A stretch of 64,000 nt of DNA from Mycobacterium sp. EPa45 (lineage in GTDB: Bacteria > Actinomycetota > Actinomycetes > Mycobacteriales > Mycobacteriaceae): positions 4,154,001 to 4,218,000 of the forward strand of contig NZ_CP011773.1 in NCBI RefSeq assembly GCF_001021385.1, read 5' to 3'. The notes below the pieces were generated by a model. That model had not been told where the DNA came from, searched no databases, and was given only the letters and a program-made list of their open reading frames with translations. Made by a program: the position numbers and the translations under genes. The first letter of the stretch is position 1. Each line of letters opens with the position of its first letter. Positions 55,952-64,000 of the stretch are shown in pieces.

Positions 55952-56683
55952 TCAGTCTCGCAGGTTGCCGAGCGGGACGCCGGCTTCGGCGAGCGCTTTG
56001 AGCATCAGGTCGGCGACGCCGGAGTGCGCTTCGAAATTCCAGTGGATTCCGTCCGGATTGCCGCGCCCAGCCAGAACCTCTTCGGCCACTGCGGCTTTCA
56101 AGTCGACCACCGGAATGCTGTGCTGGGCCGCCCATTCATTGATCGCGGCGACCGTGCCTGGCCGCCCGCGATGGGACATGCCATAGGTGGGTGCGATGTG
56201 CACCGAGGGTACCGAGGCGACGATCGGAATCCCGGGACGGTTGAAGTCGATTGCACCACGGGTCATTTCGAGATACTCCACCGTCAGGTGAGGCGGCAAC
56301 GCCGGCCGTGCGATCGGCGAGAATCTCGGTTGGGCCCAGCCATACCCGTCCCGAACCCAGCGGCGCAGCCAAGGCGGCCGCACGTATCGGATGAGCTCAC
56401 GCAGCGCGGTGGGCAACGGCGAGGGCAGCGAGTCCATGCCACTGGTTGCGAAGATCACCGCACCGGCGCGCGGCAGTGCTGCCCACGCTCGCGGATCCTG
56501 GGTAGCTGCCCACCATACGTCGCGGCTGGTCCAGCCGATCCGACCGATCAGCTCGACATCCCAATCAAGTTGTCGGGCAACGATGTTGGGCCAGATCCGG
56601 GGGTCATCGGAGGGCAGGCCGCCCTGGGGTCCGTAGTAGGACAGGGAATCTGCGAAGATCAGCAGTGTCGGCCTAGAGGACAT
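55952..56683 (-). CDS. octT: Diglucosylglycerate octanoyltransferase (OctT-like, SGNH fold)
   Basis: 243 aa. SGNH/GDSL-type blocks: [12 protein letters not shown] (nucleophile Ser), a central [11 protein letters not shown], and the C-terminal [10 protein letters not shown] with the catalytic Asp/His pair. Orthologous in place to Rv2418c, which octanoylates diglucosylglycerate during methylglucose lipopolysaccharide (MGLP) synthesis. Its 5' end overlaps the 3' end of gpgP by 11 nt, an enzyme of the same pathway. The ATG ([13 protein letters not shown]) fixes the fold start. Confidence 0.9.
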   Translation of the reverse strand: MSSRPTLLIFADSLSYYGPQGGLPSDDPRIWPNIVARQLDWDVELIGRIGWTSRDVWWAATQDPRAWAALPRAGAVIFATSGMDSLPSPLPTALRELIRYVRPPWLRRWVRDGYGWAQPRFSPIARPALPPHLTVEYLEMTRGAIDFNRPGIPIVASVPSVHIAPTYGMSHRGRPGTVAAINEWAAQHSIPVVDLKAAVAEEVLAGRGNPDGIHWNFEAHSGVADLMLKALAEAGVPLGNLRD

Positions 56684-57341
56684 CGTTGGCCACCTGTGCC
56701 GAAGCGTTCCAGACGTCGAGGCGCCAGCGGATCTCCGCGAATGCGGCGTCGTCGGCGCCATGCCCCGACAGCTGCGCCCAGCTGGCATTTCCCATGCCGC
56801 CCAGCACCGGCCACGTGTCCACCGGCAGCCCGAGCAGGCCCGCGCAGAGCGCAGCGATCAGCCCGCCGTGCGCCACCAGCACCAACGGCCGATCGGGGGC
56901 CTCGACGCCCCAATCCTGCTCGGCGGCAACCAGTTCAGCGACCAGTGGCACGCTTCGGGCGGCGACGTCGACCCGACTTTCGCCGCCGTGCGGGGCCCAG
57001 GTTGCGTCGTCGCGCCAGGCCAGCCGCGCGCCCGGCGAGACGGCGTCCACCTCGTGGTGGGTGAGCCCCTGCCAGTCGCCGAGGTGGGTTTCCCGAAGCC
57101 GGGTGTCGACCTCGACCCGTAGACCCGTCCGCTCCCCCAGCGCCACCGCAGTGTCGTAGGCGCGGTGCAGATCTGAGGAAACGATGCGCAGCGGCTGGCG
57201 CTTGGCCAGCACCTCGGCGGCGGCCACGGCCTGCGCGCGGCCCAGATCCGTGAGCTCGCTGTCGAGCTGACCCTGCATGCGACTGCCGGCGTTGTACTCC
57301 GTCTGGCCGTGGCGCAGCATGACCAGCCTGCGCACCCTCAC
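56673..57341 (-). CDS. gpgP: Glucosyl-3-phosphoglycerate phosphatase
   Basis: 222 aa histidine-phosphatase. Catalytic RHG at residues 10-12 ([12 protein letters not shown]), the acid/base Glu in [11 protein letters not shown], and second His in [11 protein letters not shown]. Orthologue of Rv2419c, which dephosphorylates glucosyl-3-phosphoglycerate in MGLP biosynthesis. Coupled by 4-nt overlap with rsfS and 11-nt overlap with octT. Confidence 0.93.
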   Translation of the reverse strand: MRVRRLVMLRHGQTEYNAGSRMQGQLDSELTDLGRAQAVAAAEVLAKRQPLRIVSSDLHRAYDTAVALGERTGLRVEVDTRLRETHLGDWQGLTHHEVDAVSPGARLAWRDDATWAPHGGESRVDVAARSVPLVAELVAAEQDWGVEAPDRPLVLVAHGGLIAALCAGLLGLPVDTWPVLGGMGNASWAQLSGHGADDAAFAEIRWRLDVWNASAQVANDVL

Positions 57342-57721
57342 GGAGCGTCCTCGACCTGAACGTCATCCAGATTCACCGTCAGGAAGGGGCAGTCGCGCCA
57401 CAGCCGGTCCAGGGCGTAGAAGTTGCGCTCCTCCTGATGCTGGATGTGCACCACGATGTCCACGTAGTCGAGCAGCACCCAGCGGCCTTCACGAGTGCCT
57501 TCCCGGCGCGCGGGCTTGTATCCGGCCAGCCGCATCTTCTCCTCGACCTCGTCGACGATCGCGTTGACCTGGCGCTCGTTGGACGCCGACGCGATCACGA
57601 AGCAGTCGGTGATCACCAGCTGGCCGGACACGTCGATGACGACGACGTCCTGTGCAAGCTTGGCGGCGGCGGCGCGCGCGGCCACTTCTGCCATCTGGAC
57701 GGCTTCGTCGGACGCGGTCAC
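57338..57721 (-). CDS. rsfS: Ribosomal silencing factor RsfS
   Basis: 127 aa. Binds L14 of the 50S subunit and blocks subunit joining on nutrient limitation. [41 protein letters not shown] and [30 protein letters not shown] are diagnostic. The GTG start overlaps the nadD stop (GTGA). It corresponds to Rv2420c. Confidence 0.95.
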   Translation of the reverse strand: MTASDEAVQMAEVAARAAAAKLAQDVVVIDVSGQLVITDCFVIASASNERQVNAIVDEVEEKMRLAGYKPARREGTREGRWVLLDYVDIVVHIQHQEERNFYALDRLWRDCPFLTVNLDDVQVEDAP

Positions 57722-58383
57722 GTGGTGGTCTCCTCGCTTGTGGTGACGGGCAGCCGGCCCGCCAGGCCCAGGTCGCGGTAGAGGCCGCGCTTGGATACGT
57801 ACTGCACGACGCCGTCGGGCACCAGGTACCAGATCGGCCGGTTCTTGGCCGCGCGGACGCGGCAGTCGGTGGACGAGATGGCCAGAGCCGGCACCGAGAC
57901 CAGGCTCAGCGCCTCTTCGGGCAACTGGTCGAATGCGGCGACTATGTGCTGGCCGTTGAGTTCGTAGCCGGGCCGGCTGACACCGACGAACTTGGCGAGC
58001 GCGAACAGCTCCTCCCAGTTCTGCCAGGACAGGATCGAGGCCAGCGCGTCGGCTCCGGTGATGAAGTACAGATCGGCGTCCGGGTTGAGGGCCCGCAGAT
58101 CGCGCAGGGTGTCGCTGGTGTAGGTAGGTCCGCCGCGATCGATGTCGACGCGGCTGACCGAGAACCGCGGATTCGAGGCCGTCGCGATGACCGTCATCAG
58201 GTAGCGGTCCTCGGGCGGGGTCACCTCCCGCGATTTCTGCCACGGCTGGCCGGTGGGGACGAACACGACCTCGTCGAGATCGAAGAGATCGGCCACCTCG
58301 CTGGCCGCGACCAGGTGGCCGTTGTGGATGGGATCGAACGTCCCACCCATCACGCCGAGCCTGCGTCGAGCCGAGGAAACCAC
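57718..58383 (-). CDS. nadD: Nicotinate-nucleotide adenylyltransferase
   Basis: 221 aa. Makes deamido-NAD from nicotinate mononucleotide and [15 protein letters not shown] at about 13-24 holds the nucleotidyltransferase HxGH motif; [11 protein letters not shown], and ISSTDCR near the C-terminus (usual ISST-x-x-R). GTG start. First gene of nadD-rsfS-gpgP-octT-degV. Confidence 0.95.
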   Translation of the reverse strand: MVSSARRRLGVMGGTFDPIHNGHLVAASEVADLFDLDEVVFVPTGQPWQKSREVTPPEDRYLMTVIATASNPRFSVSRVDIDRGGPTYTSDTLRDLRALNPDADLYFITGADALASILSWQNWEELFALAKFVGVSRPGYELNGQHIVAAFDQLPEEALSLVSVPALAISSTDCRVRAAKNRPIWYLVPDGVVQYVSKRGLYRDLGLAGRLPVTTSEETTT

Positions 58384-58489
58384 GATTGACCAGCTTACGG
58401 GAGGCGCTCAGCCGTTTCCCGGCGCTCGTAGCCCGTCGCGGAGTCTCTGCTCTGGCAAAGGCGTATGAGGGATATCACTCCGGTTCAGG

Positions 58490-58495
58490 TACCAT
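58490..58495 (+). promoter_or_regulatory. -10 element upstream of the PE-PPE-domain gene
   Basis: TACCAT (TANNNT) about 38 nt before ATG 58534. It lies downstream of an earlier in-frame ATG at 58465, which argues against that longer start. Confidence 0.35.
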
Positions 58496-58533
58496 TTTGG
58501 GCGAGTCGAGTTATGCCGATCAGGGGGCCATTG

Positions 58534-59793
58534 ATGAAGAAGTTCGGTAGCCGACGTATGACTGCGCCTGTGACAACTGTGGCTGCTGTGGCCGCCGCTA
58601 TTGCGGTGGGGCTGACGCCGACGGTGTCCTCGGCGCCGGTGCTGACCGCCGCGACCGTAGATTACCTGCGCGGTACCAACATCGGCTGGACCCCCACCGA
58701 TCAGCAGTACCGCGACTTCATCTCGCGGGTGCTCGACGGCACCGGGCCGGACGCCGCGGCGCCCACCTCGTCCGGCAACATCGCCTACCCCGCCGGCTTC
58801 TGGCCATTTTCGAACCACTACATCTTCGATCCGACGTGGAATCAGTCCGTCGCCGCGGGCGTGCAGGCGGTCGAGGATCGCAATCCGTCGGGCGAGGTCC
58901 TTTTCGGGCTGTCGCAGGGCGCGGTCGTTCTCTCCCAATACAAGGCCGCACACCCGGAAGGAACGGGAAACACCTTCGTCCTCGTCGAGAACCCGAGCCG
59001 GCCCAACGGCGGGATCCTGGAGAGATTCGCCGGACTGTACATCCCGATTCTCGATATCAGCGTCAGCGGAGCCACCCCTGACAACGGCGATACGACGGTC
59101 GACGTGGCCCGCCAGTACGACGGTTGGGCCGACTTCCCGACCTATCCATTGAATGTGCTCGCGACGGTCAACGCGATCATGGGCATGGTCTACGTTCACG
59201 GGCCGACCCAGACCGAGCTCACCGCCGCCGATCTCGACGCCGCCAGGGCCGGCGGCAACATGTATTACCAGGAGCACGGCACCACGACGTACTACCTCGT
59301 CCGGACCCCGCTGGTGCCGTTGCTGATGCCGCTCAAGGGAATCGTGCCCGACCCGATCCTCGGCGCCATCGATCCGGTCTTGCGGACATTCATCGAAATG
59401 GGTTATGACCGAACCGATTACAGCCAGCCGACGAGGGCGAGGCTCTTCCCGGGAGTCAGCCTGCCCAGCTTCCCGAGCCTGCCCAGCCTCCCGAGCCTGC
59501 CCAGCCTGCCCGGCGCCACCGCCGCGCAGAAGGCCGTCACCCCGGCACCGGCGGTCAGCACCGCCACCGTCGCGGCGGCTGCTGAACCGCAGTCGGTGAG
59601 CACGCCGGAGGCCAGCAAGCCCGATGCGAGCACAGCGGCGGCCACCACGACGCCGAAGGCCGGCGCACCGAAGAAGAAGGCCACTGCCGGCGCGACGAAG
59701 AGCCCTGCGGCCCAGTCGGATTCCTCCAGCACTGACGCACCGAAGAAGTCGACCGGGGGAAGCGCGCGGCCGTCGGCGAAGAAGGCCGGCTAG
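58534..59793 (+). CDS. Exported PE-PPE-domain serine hydrolase with repeat tail
   Basis: 419 aa. A signal peptide (VTTVAAVAAAIAVGLTPTVSSA, about residues 10-33) replaces the PE/PPE leader. An alpha/beta-hydrolase PE-PPE domain follows, with nucleophile Ser in GLSQGAVVLSQY. After about residue 305 comes a tandem SLPSLP-type repeat (59461-59511) and an Ala/Pro/Lys tail of about 90 residues ending KKSTGGSARPSAKKAG, perhaps cell-wall spanning. AGGGGG precedes the start. Such proteins act as esterases of unknown lipid substrate. Confidence 0.87.
   Translation: MKKFGSRRMTAPVTTVAAVAAAIAVGLTPTVSSAPVLTAATVDYLRGTNIGWTPTDQQYRDFISRVLDGTGPDAAAPTSSGNIAYPAGFWPFSNHYIFDPTWNQSVAAGVQAVEDRNPSGEVLFGLSQGAVVLSQYKAAHPEGTGNTFVLVENPSRPNGGILERFAGLYIPILDISVSGATPDNGDTTVDVARQYDGWADFPTYPLNVLATVNAIMGMVYVHGPTQTELTAADLDAARAGGNMYYQEHGTTTYYLVRTPLVPLLMPLKGIVPDPILGAIDPVLRTFIEMGYDRTDYSQPTRARLFPGVSLPSFPSLPSLPSLPSLPGATAAQKAVTPAPAVSTATVAAAAEPQSVSTPEASKPDASTAAATTTPKAGAPKKKATAGATKSPAAQSDSSSTDAPKKSTGGSARPSAKKAG
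59461..59511 (+). repeat. Tandem Ser-Leu-Pro coding repeat
   Basis: About four copies of a 12-bp unit encoding SLPS/SLPSFP, within the PE-PPE hydrolase gene. Near-identical codons make it a likely site of slippage. Confidence 0.7.
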
Positions 59794-61235
59794 ACCGGCA
59801 GCAGCTGGTCGATCACCGCGGCAAGCTGTTTGGCCGAGCGGCACTCGTGCATGGTGATGACGTCTTCGTAACGCGGCACCGCCGAATCACCGCTGCCCCA
59901 CAGGTGCCGCGGCTCAGGGTTGAGCCAGTGCGCGTGCCGGCTCGAGGTCACCATGTGCGCCAGGATGTCAACGGCCGGGTTGCGGTAGTTGGTGCGACCA
60001 TCGCCGAGCACCAGCAACGAACTGCGCGGAGACAACACGTTGTGGAAGTTCTCGGTGAACGACACGAACGCATTGCCGTAGTCGGAATGCCCGTCGCGGG
60101 TGTACACCCCGGCTTCCCGGGTGATGCGCTGGATCGCGACCGCGAGATCGGCGTCCGGACCGAACAGGTGGGTCACCTCGTCGGTGGTGTCGATGAAGGC
60201 GAACACCCGCACGCGGGAGAACTGCTGACGTAGCGCATTGACCAGCAGCAGGGTGAAGTGGCTGAAGCCGGCGACGGATCCCGAGACATCGCACAGCACA
60301 ACGAGTTCCGGTCGTGCCGGACGCGGCTTGCGTAGCACGACGTCGATCGGCACACCGCCGGTGGACATCGACTTGCGCAGCGTCTTGCGCAGATCGATGG
60401 ACCCGGCGCGGGACCGGCGGCGGCGAGCCGCCAACCGGGTCGCCAACATCCGCGCCAGCGGGCCCACGACCTTGCGCATCTCGCGCAGCTGATCACCGGA
60501 TGCCCGCAGGAACTCCACGTTTTCGGCCAGCTGCGGGATGCCGTACATCTGGACGTGGTCGCGGCCGAGTTGTTCGGCGGTGCGCCGTTTGGTCTCGCTC
60601 TCCACCATCCGGCGCAGCTGCGCGATCTTCTGCGCGGCAAGCGCTTTGGCGATCTGCTCCTGGGTCGGTGTCGGGTCGTCGTCGTGCGGAGCCAGCAGGC
60701 CGGCCAACAGCCGGCCTTCCAGTTCGTCGAGGCCCATCGCTTTGAGCGCCTGAAACGACGAGTACGACGGGCCGCGACTGGAGGTGTAGCGGCCGTAGGC
60801 CTCGACGATCTGCGCGATCATCGCGACCAGGCGCTCATCCATGTCGCCGATGTCGGGGTTGTCGGCCAGCAGGTCCAGCAGCATTTCCCGCATCGCCTCG
60901 ATGTCCTCCGGCGGCAAGCCCTGCTGGGTCTCCTCGTCGGCGTCGTCGTCCTGCAGGACGGTCCGGCCGCCCAGCGCGGAGGGCCACCACAGGTCGAACA
61001 GCGCGTCATAGGTCTGCCGGTGGTCGGCGCGACGTAACACCGCACAGGCCAGCCCCTCGCGCAGCGCCTCGCGCTGCCCCAACCCCAGCACGGTCAGCAC
61101 CCGGCCCGCGTCGACGGTCTCCGACGGTCCCACCGATATCCCTTGGGCGCGTAGCGCTTCGACGAAGCCGACCAGATGGCCGGGTAGCCCATGCGGGGCA
61201 AGCGGCTGAGGGGGGCGCACCCTGCGGACGGCCAT
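59790..61235 (-). CDS. VWA-domain protein (CoxE-like)
   Basis: 481 aa, matching Rv2425c. C-terminal von Willebrand A domain with MIDAS DxSxS (CDVSGSVAGFSHF, about 312-325) and a metal Thr/Asp further on; the N-terminal two thirds is helical with an acidic insertion (DDDADEE). It works as the metal-chelatase-type partner of the MoxR ATPase that starts 4 nt upstream. Target unknown. Confidence 0.9.
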   Translation of the reverse strand: MAVRRVRPPQPLAPHGLPGHLVGFVEALRAQGISVGPSETVDAGRVLTVLGLGQREALREGLACAVLRRADHRQTYDALFDLWWPSALGGRTVLQDDDADEETQQGLPPEDIEAMREMLLDLLADNPDIGDMDERLVAMIAQIVEAYGRYTSSRGPSYSSFQALKAMGLDELEGRLLAGLLAPHDDDPTPTQEQIAKALAAQKIAQLRRMVESETKRRTAEQLGRDHVQMYGIPQLAENVEFLRASGDQLREMRKVVGPLARMLATRLAARRRRSRAGSIDLRKTLRKSMSTGGVPIDVVLRKPRPARPELVVLCDVSGSVAGFSHFTLLLVNALRQQFSRVRVFAFIDTTDEVTHLFGPDADLAVAIQRITREAGVYTRDGHSDYGNAFVSFTENFHNVLSPRSSLLVLGDGRTNYRNPAVDILAHMVTSSRHAHWLNPEPRHLWGSGDSAVPRYEDVITMHECRSAKQLAAVIDQLLPV

Positions 61236-61239
61236 CGAT

Positions 61240-62118
61240 CTAGTTCAGCCGCAGTTCGCCGGTCGCGCGCTGCTGGTCGGACTGGTGTTTGAGCACCACT
61301 CCCAGCGTCGCGGCGATGGTGGCGTCGTCGATGGTGTCCAGGCCGAGGGCCAGGATGGTGCGGCCCCAGTCGATGGTCTCGGCGACCGACGGCACCTTCT
61401 TGAGCTGCATGCCGCGCAGCACCCCGATGATGCGGACCAGTTCGGCGGCCAGCGATTCGGGCAGCTCGGGCACCCGGGACAGCAGGATGCGGCGCTCGAG
61501 GTCGGGGTCCGGGAAGTCGATGTGCAGGAACAGGCAGCGACGCTTGAGCGCCTCGGACAGCTCGCGGGTGGCGTTGGAGGTCAGCACCACGAATGGGGTA
61601 CGCGAGGCGGTGATGGTGCCCAATTCCGGGACGGTGACCGCGAAATCGCTGAGCACCTCGAGCAGTAGACCCTCGATCTCGATGTCGGCCTTATCGGTTT
61701 CGTCGATCAGCAGGACGGTCGGCTCGGTGCGCCGGATCGCGGTCAGCAGCGGGCGCGACAGCAGAAATTCCTCGCTGAAGATGTCGGACTTGGCCTGGTC
61801 CCAGTCATTCGACCCGGACTGCATCCGCAGAATCTGCTTGGCATGGTTCCACTCGTACAGCGCCCGGGCCTCGTCGACTCCCTCGTAGCACTGCAGGCGC
61901 ACCAGGCCCGACCCGGTGGTCTGGGCGACGGCGCGGGCCAGCTCGGTCTTACCGACACCGGCCGGCCCCTCGACCAGCAACGGCTTGCCCAGCCGGTCGG
62001 CGAGGAACACCGCTGTGGCGGTGGCGGTATCGGGCAGGTAGCCGGTCTCGGCCAGCCGCTTGGCGACATCGTCGATGTCGGTGAACAGCGGCGCCGGGCG
62101 GGCCGGAGTTTCAGTCAC
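61240..62118 (-). CDS. MoxR-family AAA+ ATPase
   Basis: 292 aa (Rv2426c 291). Walker A GPAGVGKTEL, Walker B VLLIDETDKAD, sensor 1 LTSNATRELSEALKRRC. MoxR/VWA pairs assemble or insert cofactors into partner complexes. Directly upstream of its VWA partner and 19 nt downstream of proA on the same strand. Confidence 0.93.
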   Translation of the reverse strand: MTETPARPAPLFTDIDDVAKRLAETGYLPDTATATAVFLADRLGKPLLVEGPAGVGKTELARAVAQTTGSGLVRLQCYEGVDEARALYEWNHAKQILRMQSGSNDWDQAKSDIFSEEFLLSRPLLTAIRRTEPTVLLIDETDKADIEIEGLLLEVLSDFAVTVPELGTITASRTPFVVLTSNATRELSEALKRRCLFLHIDFPDPDLERRILLSRVPELPESLAAELVRIIGVLRGMQLKKVPSVAETIDWGRTILALGLDTIDDATIAATLGVVLKHQSDQQRATGELRLN

Positions 62119-62137
62119 GGATTCTCCTGTTGTTGCG

Positions 62138-63388
62138 TCAGGCAGGTCGGGTTTGGCCGTCTCCCCAGACGATCCACTTGGTTGACGTCAATTCGGGCAA
62201 ACCCATCGGGCCGCGGGCATGCAGCTTCTGGGTGGAGATGCCGATCTCGGCTCCGAAGCCGAACTGCTCGCCGTCAGTGAACGCCGTCGAGGCATTGACC
62301 ATCACCGCGGCGGCATCGACGCGTTCGGTGAAGCGTTGCGCCGCTTCAAGATCGGTGGTGACGATGGCCTCGGTGTGCCCGGTGCCGTAGGTGTTGATGT
62401 GCTCGATGGCGGCGTCGAGTCCGTCGACGGTGGCCACCGCGATGTCCATCGACAGGAATTCCGCCCGCAGGTCGTCGTCCGTCGGGTTGTCGTGGACCGT
62501 GACACCCGCCTGCTGCAGGGCGGCAACCAGCCGGGGCAGCGCGGCCGCCGCGAGCGACTGGTCCACCAGCAGGGTCTCGGCAGCGTTGCAGACACTGGGC
62601 CGACGGGTCTTGGCGTTGAGGATGATTCGCTCGGCGACGTCGAGGTCGGCGGCGGAGTGGACGTAGACGTGACAGTTGCCGACGCCGGTCTCGATCGTCG
62701 GCACCGTGGCGTCGCGCACCACGGCGTCGATCAGGCCGGCGCCCCCGCGCGGGATCACCACGTCGACCAAGCCGCGGGCCTGGATGAGGTGGGTGACGCT
62801 GGAGCGGTCGGCGCTGGGCAACAGTTGCACCGCGTCTTCAGGAAGGCCTTCGCCGGCCAGGGCGCCGCGCAGTGCGGTGACCAGCGCGGCGTTGGAGTTG
62901 GCGGCCGACGAGCTGCCGCGCAGCAGCACGGCGTTGCCGGATTTGAGGGTGAGACCGAACGCGTCGACGGTGACGTTGGGCCGGCCCTCGTAGACGATTC
63001 CGACCACGCCGAGCGGAACCCGCTGCTGGCGCAGTTTCAGCCCGTTGGGCAGGGTGCGGCCGCGCAGCACCTCACCGATCGGGTCGGGCAACCCGGCGAC
63101 CTGGCGTAGGCCGGCGGCGATGCCGTCGATGCGCTGGGGGTTGAGCGCCAGGCGGTCCAGCATCGCTTCGGCCGTACCCGCGGCACGCGCGGCGTCGACG
63201 TCCGCGGCGTTGGCGGCCAGGATCTGGTGGGCGTGAGCGAGAACGGCGTCGGCGGCGGCGTGCAGGGCGCGGTCTTTGGCGGTGGTCGTCAGGGTTGCGA
63301 GGGTGCGCGAGGCGACCCGCGCCCGACGAGCGGCATCGTGGACCTGACCGCGCAAGCCCCGATCGAGGGACGGCGCTTCGACACTCAT
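62138..63388 (-). CDS. proA: Gamma-glutamyl phosphate reductase
   Basis: 416 aa. NADPH-dependent second step of proline synthesis. The catalytic Cys267 is in [31 protein letters not shown] and [11 protein letters not shown] bind cofactor; [12 protein letters not shown] is conserved. Orthologue of Rv2427c. Start ATG fits the family length. Confidence 0.96.
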   Translation of the reverse strand: MSVEAPSLDRGLRGQVHDAARRARVASRTLATLTTTAKDRALHAAADAVLAHAHQILAANAADVDAARAAGTAEAMLDRLALNPQRIDGIAAGLRQVAGLPDPIGEVLRGRTLPNGLKLRQQRVPLGVVGIVYEGRPNVTVDAFGLTLKSGNAVLLRGSSSAANSNAALVTALRGALAGEGLPEDAVQLLPSADRSSVTHLIQARGLVDVVIPRGGAGLIDAVVRDATVPTIETGVGNCHVYVHSAADLDVAERIILNAKTRRPSVCNAAETLLVDQSLAAAALPRLVAALQQAGVTVHDNPTDDDLRAEFLSMDIAVATVDGLDAAIEHINTYGTGHTEAIVTTDLEAAQRFTERVDAAAVMVNASTAFTDGEQFGFGAEIGISTQKLHARGPMGLPELTSTKWIVWGDGQTRPA

Positions 63389-63435
63389 CCCCTCAGGGTA
63401 TCGGTCTGCCTACCAACCGGCAGGTGGGGGCCGGT

Positions 63436-64000
63436 CTAGGCGGGCCCGGCGAGCGGGTCGTCGGGATGCCGGACGGCACCATTCGGGCCGCCGGCGGCCG
63501 CCGCGTACAGGGTCCGGGCATCGTCGGTGAGCGCGCGCTGGAACACCGAGAGGATCGGGGCGTGCAGTTTCGCCAGGATGTCGGTGATGACCCCGGAGTC
63601 CAGGCGGACGAATTCCTCGTTGCCGGACTCGTAGAAGCCGTCGAGGTCCAGGCCGAAGAACGGCCCGGGCTGGAAGGGCCGCCGGCGCAAATGCTGGGGC
63701 AGTGTCGCCGAGCCATTGGCGAACGCGCCATATTGCACATTGAGGCCGGCTCGCCCTCCGAGGTCGAACGCGGCGACCCCCTGGATGCCTCTGGACGGGA
63801 CGTGGTCGGGGGCGATCGCCAGTGGGCTGAGCAGGCTGCCATCGATCCAGGTGGCCCATCCGCGTGCGTCGGTCGGTGGTTGGGGCACCCTGATCTCGTC
63901 GATGTAGCGCAGGCCGATGCGTTGCAGTCCGGAGGCCACCTGCGCCTCGACCAGGGCGTTGCATCCGGCGGCGATGGCGGTGCGGATCGCGTCGGGGCCG
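63436..64000 (-). CDS. TIGR04255-type protein, partial (5' end outside window)
   Basis: At least 187 aa of coding sequence. The frame runs on past the window edge (GPDAIRTAIAAGCNALVEAQVASG), so the gene is cut. LQRIGLRYIDEIRVP, with later FFGLDLDGFY and a helical end, resembles TIGR04255-family proteins of unknown function (by eye). The stop is 47 nt downstream of the proA start on the same strand. Confidence 0.7.
   Translation of the reverse strand, partial: GPDAIRTAIAAGCNALVEAQVASGLQRIGLRYIDEIRVPQPPTDARGWATWIDGSLLSPLAIAPDHVPSRGIQGVAAFDLGGRAGLNVQYGAFANGSATLPQHLRRRPFQPGPFFGLDLDGFYESGNEEFVRLDSGVITDILAKLHAPILSVFQRALTDDARTLYAAAAGGPNGAVRHPDDPLAGPA

Noticed and set aside
59461..59511. Possible CRISPR-like repeat
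   Set aside because: The unit is 12 bp, contiguous, without spacers, and in frame as Ser-Leu-Pro codons of an exported protein.

Overview
The window is about 64 kb of GC-rich actinobacterial chromosome. Gene content and order match the mycobacterial core that runs, in M. tuberculosis numbering, from Rv2372c (rsmE) to Rv2427c (proA). There are no PE/PPE multigene arrays, no mycobactin cluster and no rpfD at the expected junctions, which points to a fast-growing environmental Mycobacterium/Mycolicibacterium. I see no rRNA, tRNA, insertion sequence, prophage or CRISPR array.

Layout. 1-6 kb: rsmE, dnaJ2 and hrcA (with a CIRCE-like operator), a small conserved gene, and a two-component system. 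6-10.4 kb: a SulP transporter fused to a beta-carbonic anhydrase, a small secreted protein, a flavodoxin-like protein and an RraA-like protein. 10.4-18.9 kb: hemW, then assimilatory sulfate reduction (sirA-cysH-sirohydrochlorin chelatase) and the sulfate importer operon (subI-cysT-cysW-cysA). 19-21.4 kb: two tiny membrane proteins and a GH15 trehalase-type enzyme. 21.4-34.9 kb: an accessory block inserted where M. tuberculosis passes almost directly from Rv2402 to lppR/lepA. It holds a MarR/MFS pair, a 2OG-Fe(II) oxygenase, an ANTAR-like protein, a persulfide/rhodanese cluster, and a six-gene minus-strand operon that looks like an organosulfur amino-acid salvage pathway. 35-39.6 kb: two PknH-sensor-like lipoproteins, lepA, a PemK-like gene and a CBS protein. 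39.7-43.5 kb: an aldo/keto reductase and a glnT-creatininase-TetR operon. 43.8-63.4 kb: RNase Z, a PepSY protein, the transglutaminase/alpha-E/ATP-grasp trio, rpsT, holA, comEC, comEA, an NAD-dependent reductase, yceI, degV, octT-gpgP-rsfS-nadD, a PE-PPE-domain hydrolase, VWA/MoxR and proA. The right edge cuts a TIGR04255-type gene.

How the genes work together. Sulfur is the dominant theme: import (SubI-CysTWA), reduction (CysH, SirA, siroheme chelation), sulfane-sulfur handling (rhodanese, CstB-like protein) and predicted C-S bond cleavage (two NtaA/DszA-type and one SfnB-type flavin monooxygenase with a permease and an acetyltransferase). Both core sulfur operons are preceded, at nearly identical distance (about 120 nt), by short ORFs ending in consecutive cysteine codons. 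One of these has a Shine-Dalgarno-masking hairpin downstream and the other a textbook leaderless promoter, so cysteine-responsive attenuation is likely.

The least described items are the organosulfur operon with its 53-aa peptide coupled by ATGA overlaps on both sides, a 15-aa leaderless ORF coupled to the gene at 3180, a 25-aa membrane peptide at 18972-19049, and several clear palindromic operators. Functions are inferred from motifs, gene order and general knowledge. No database search was run.
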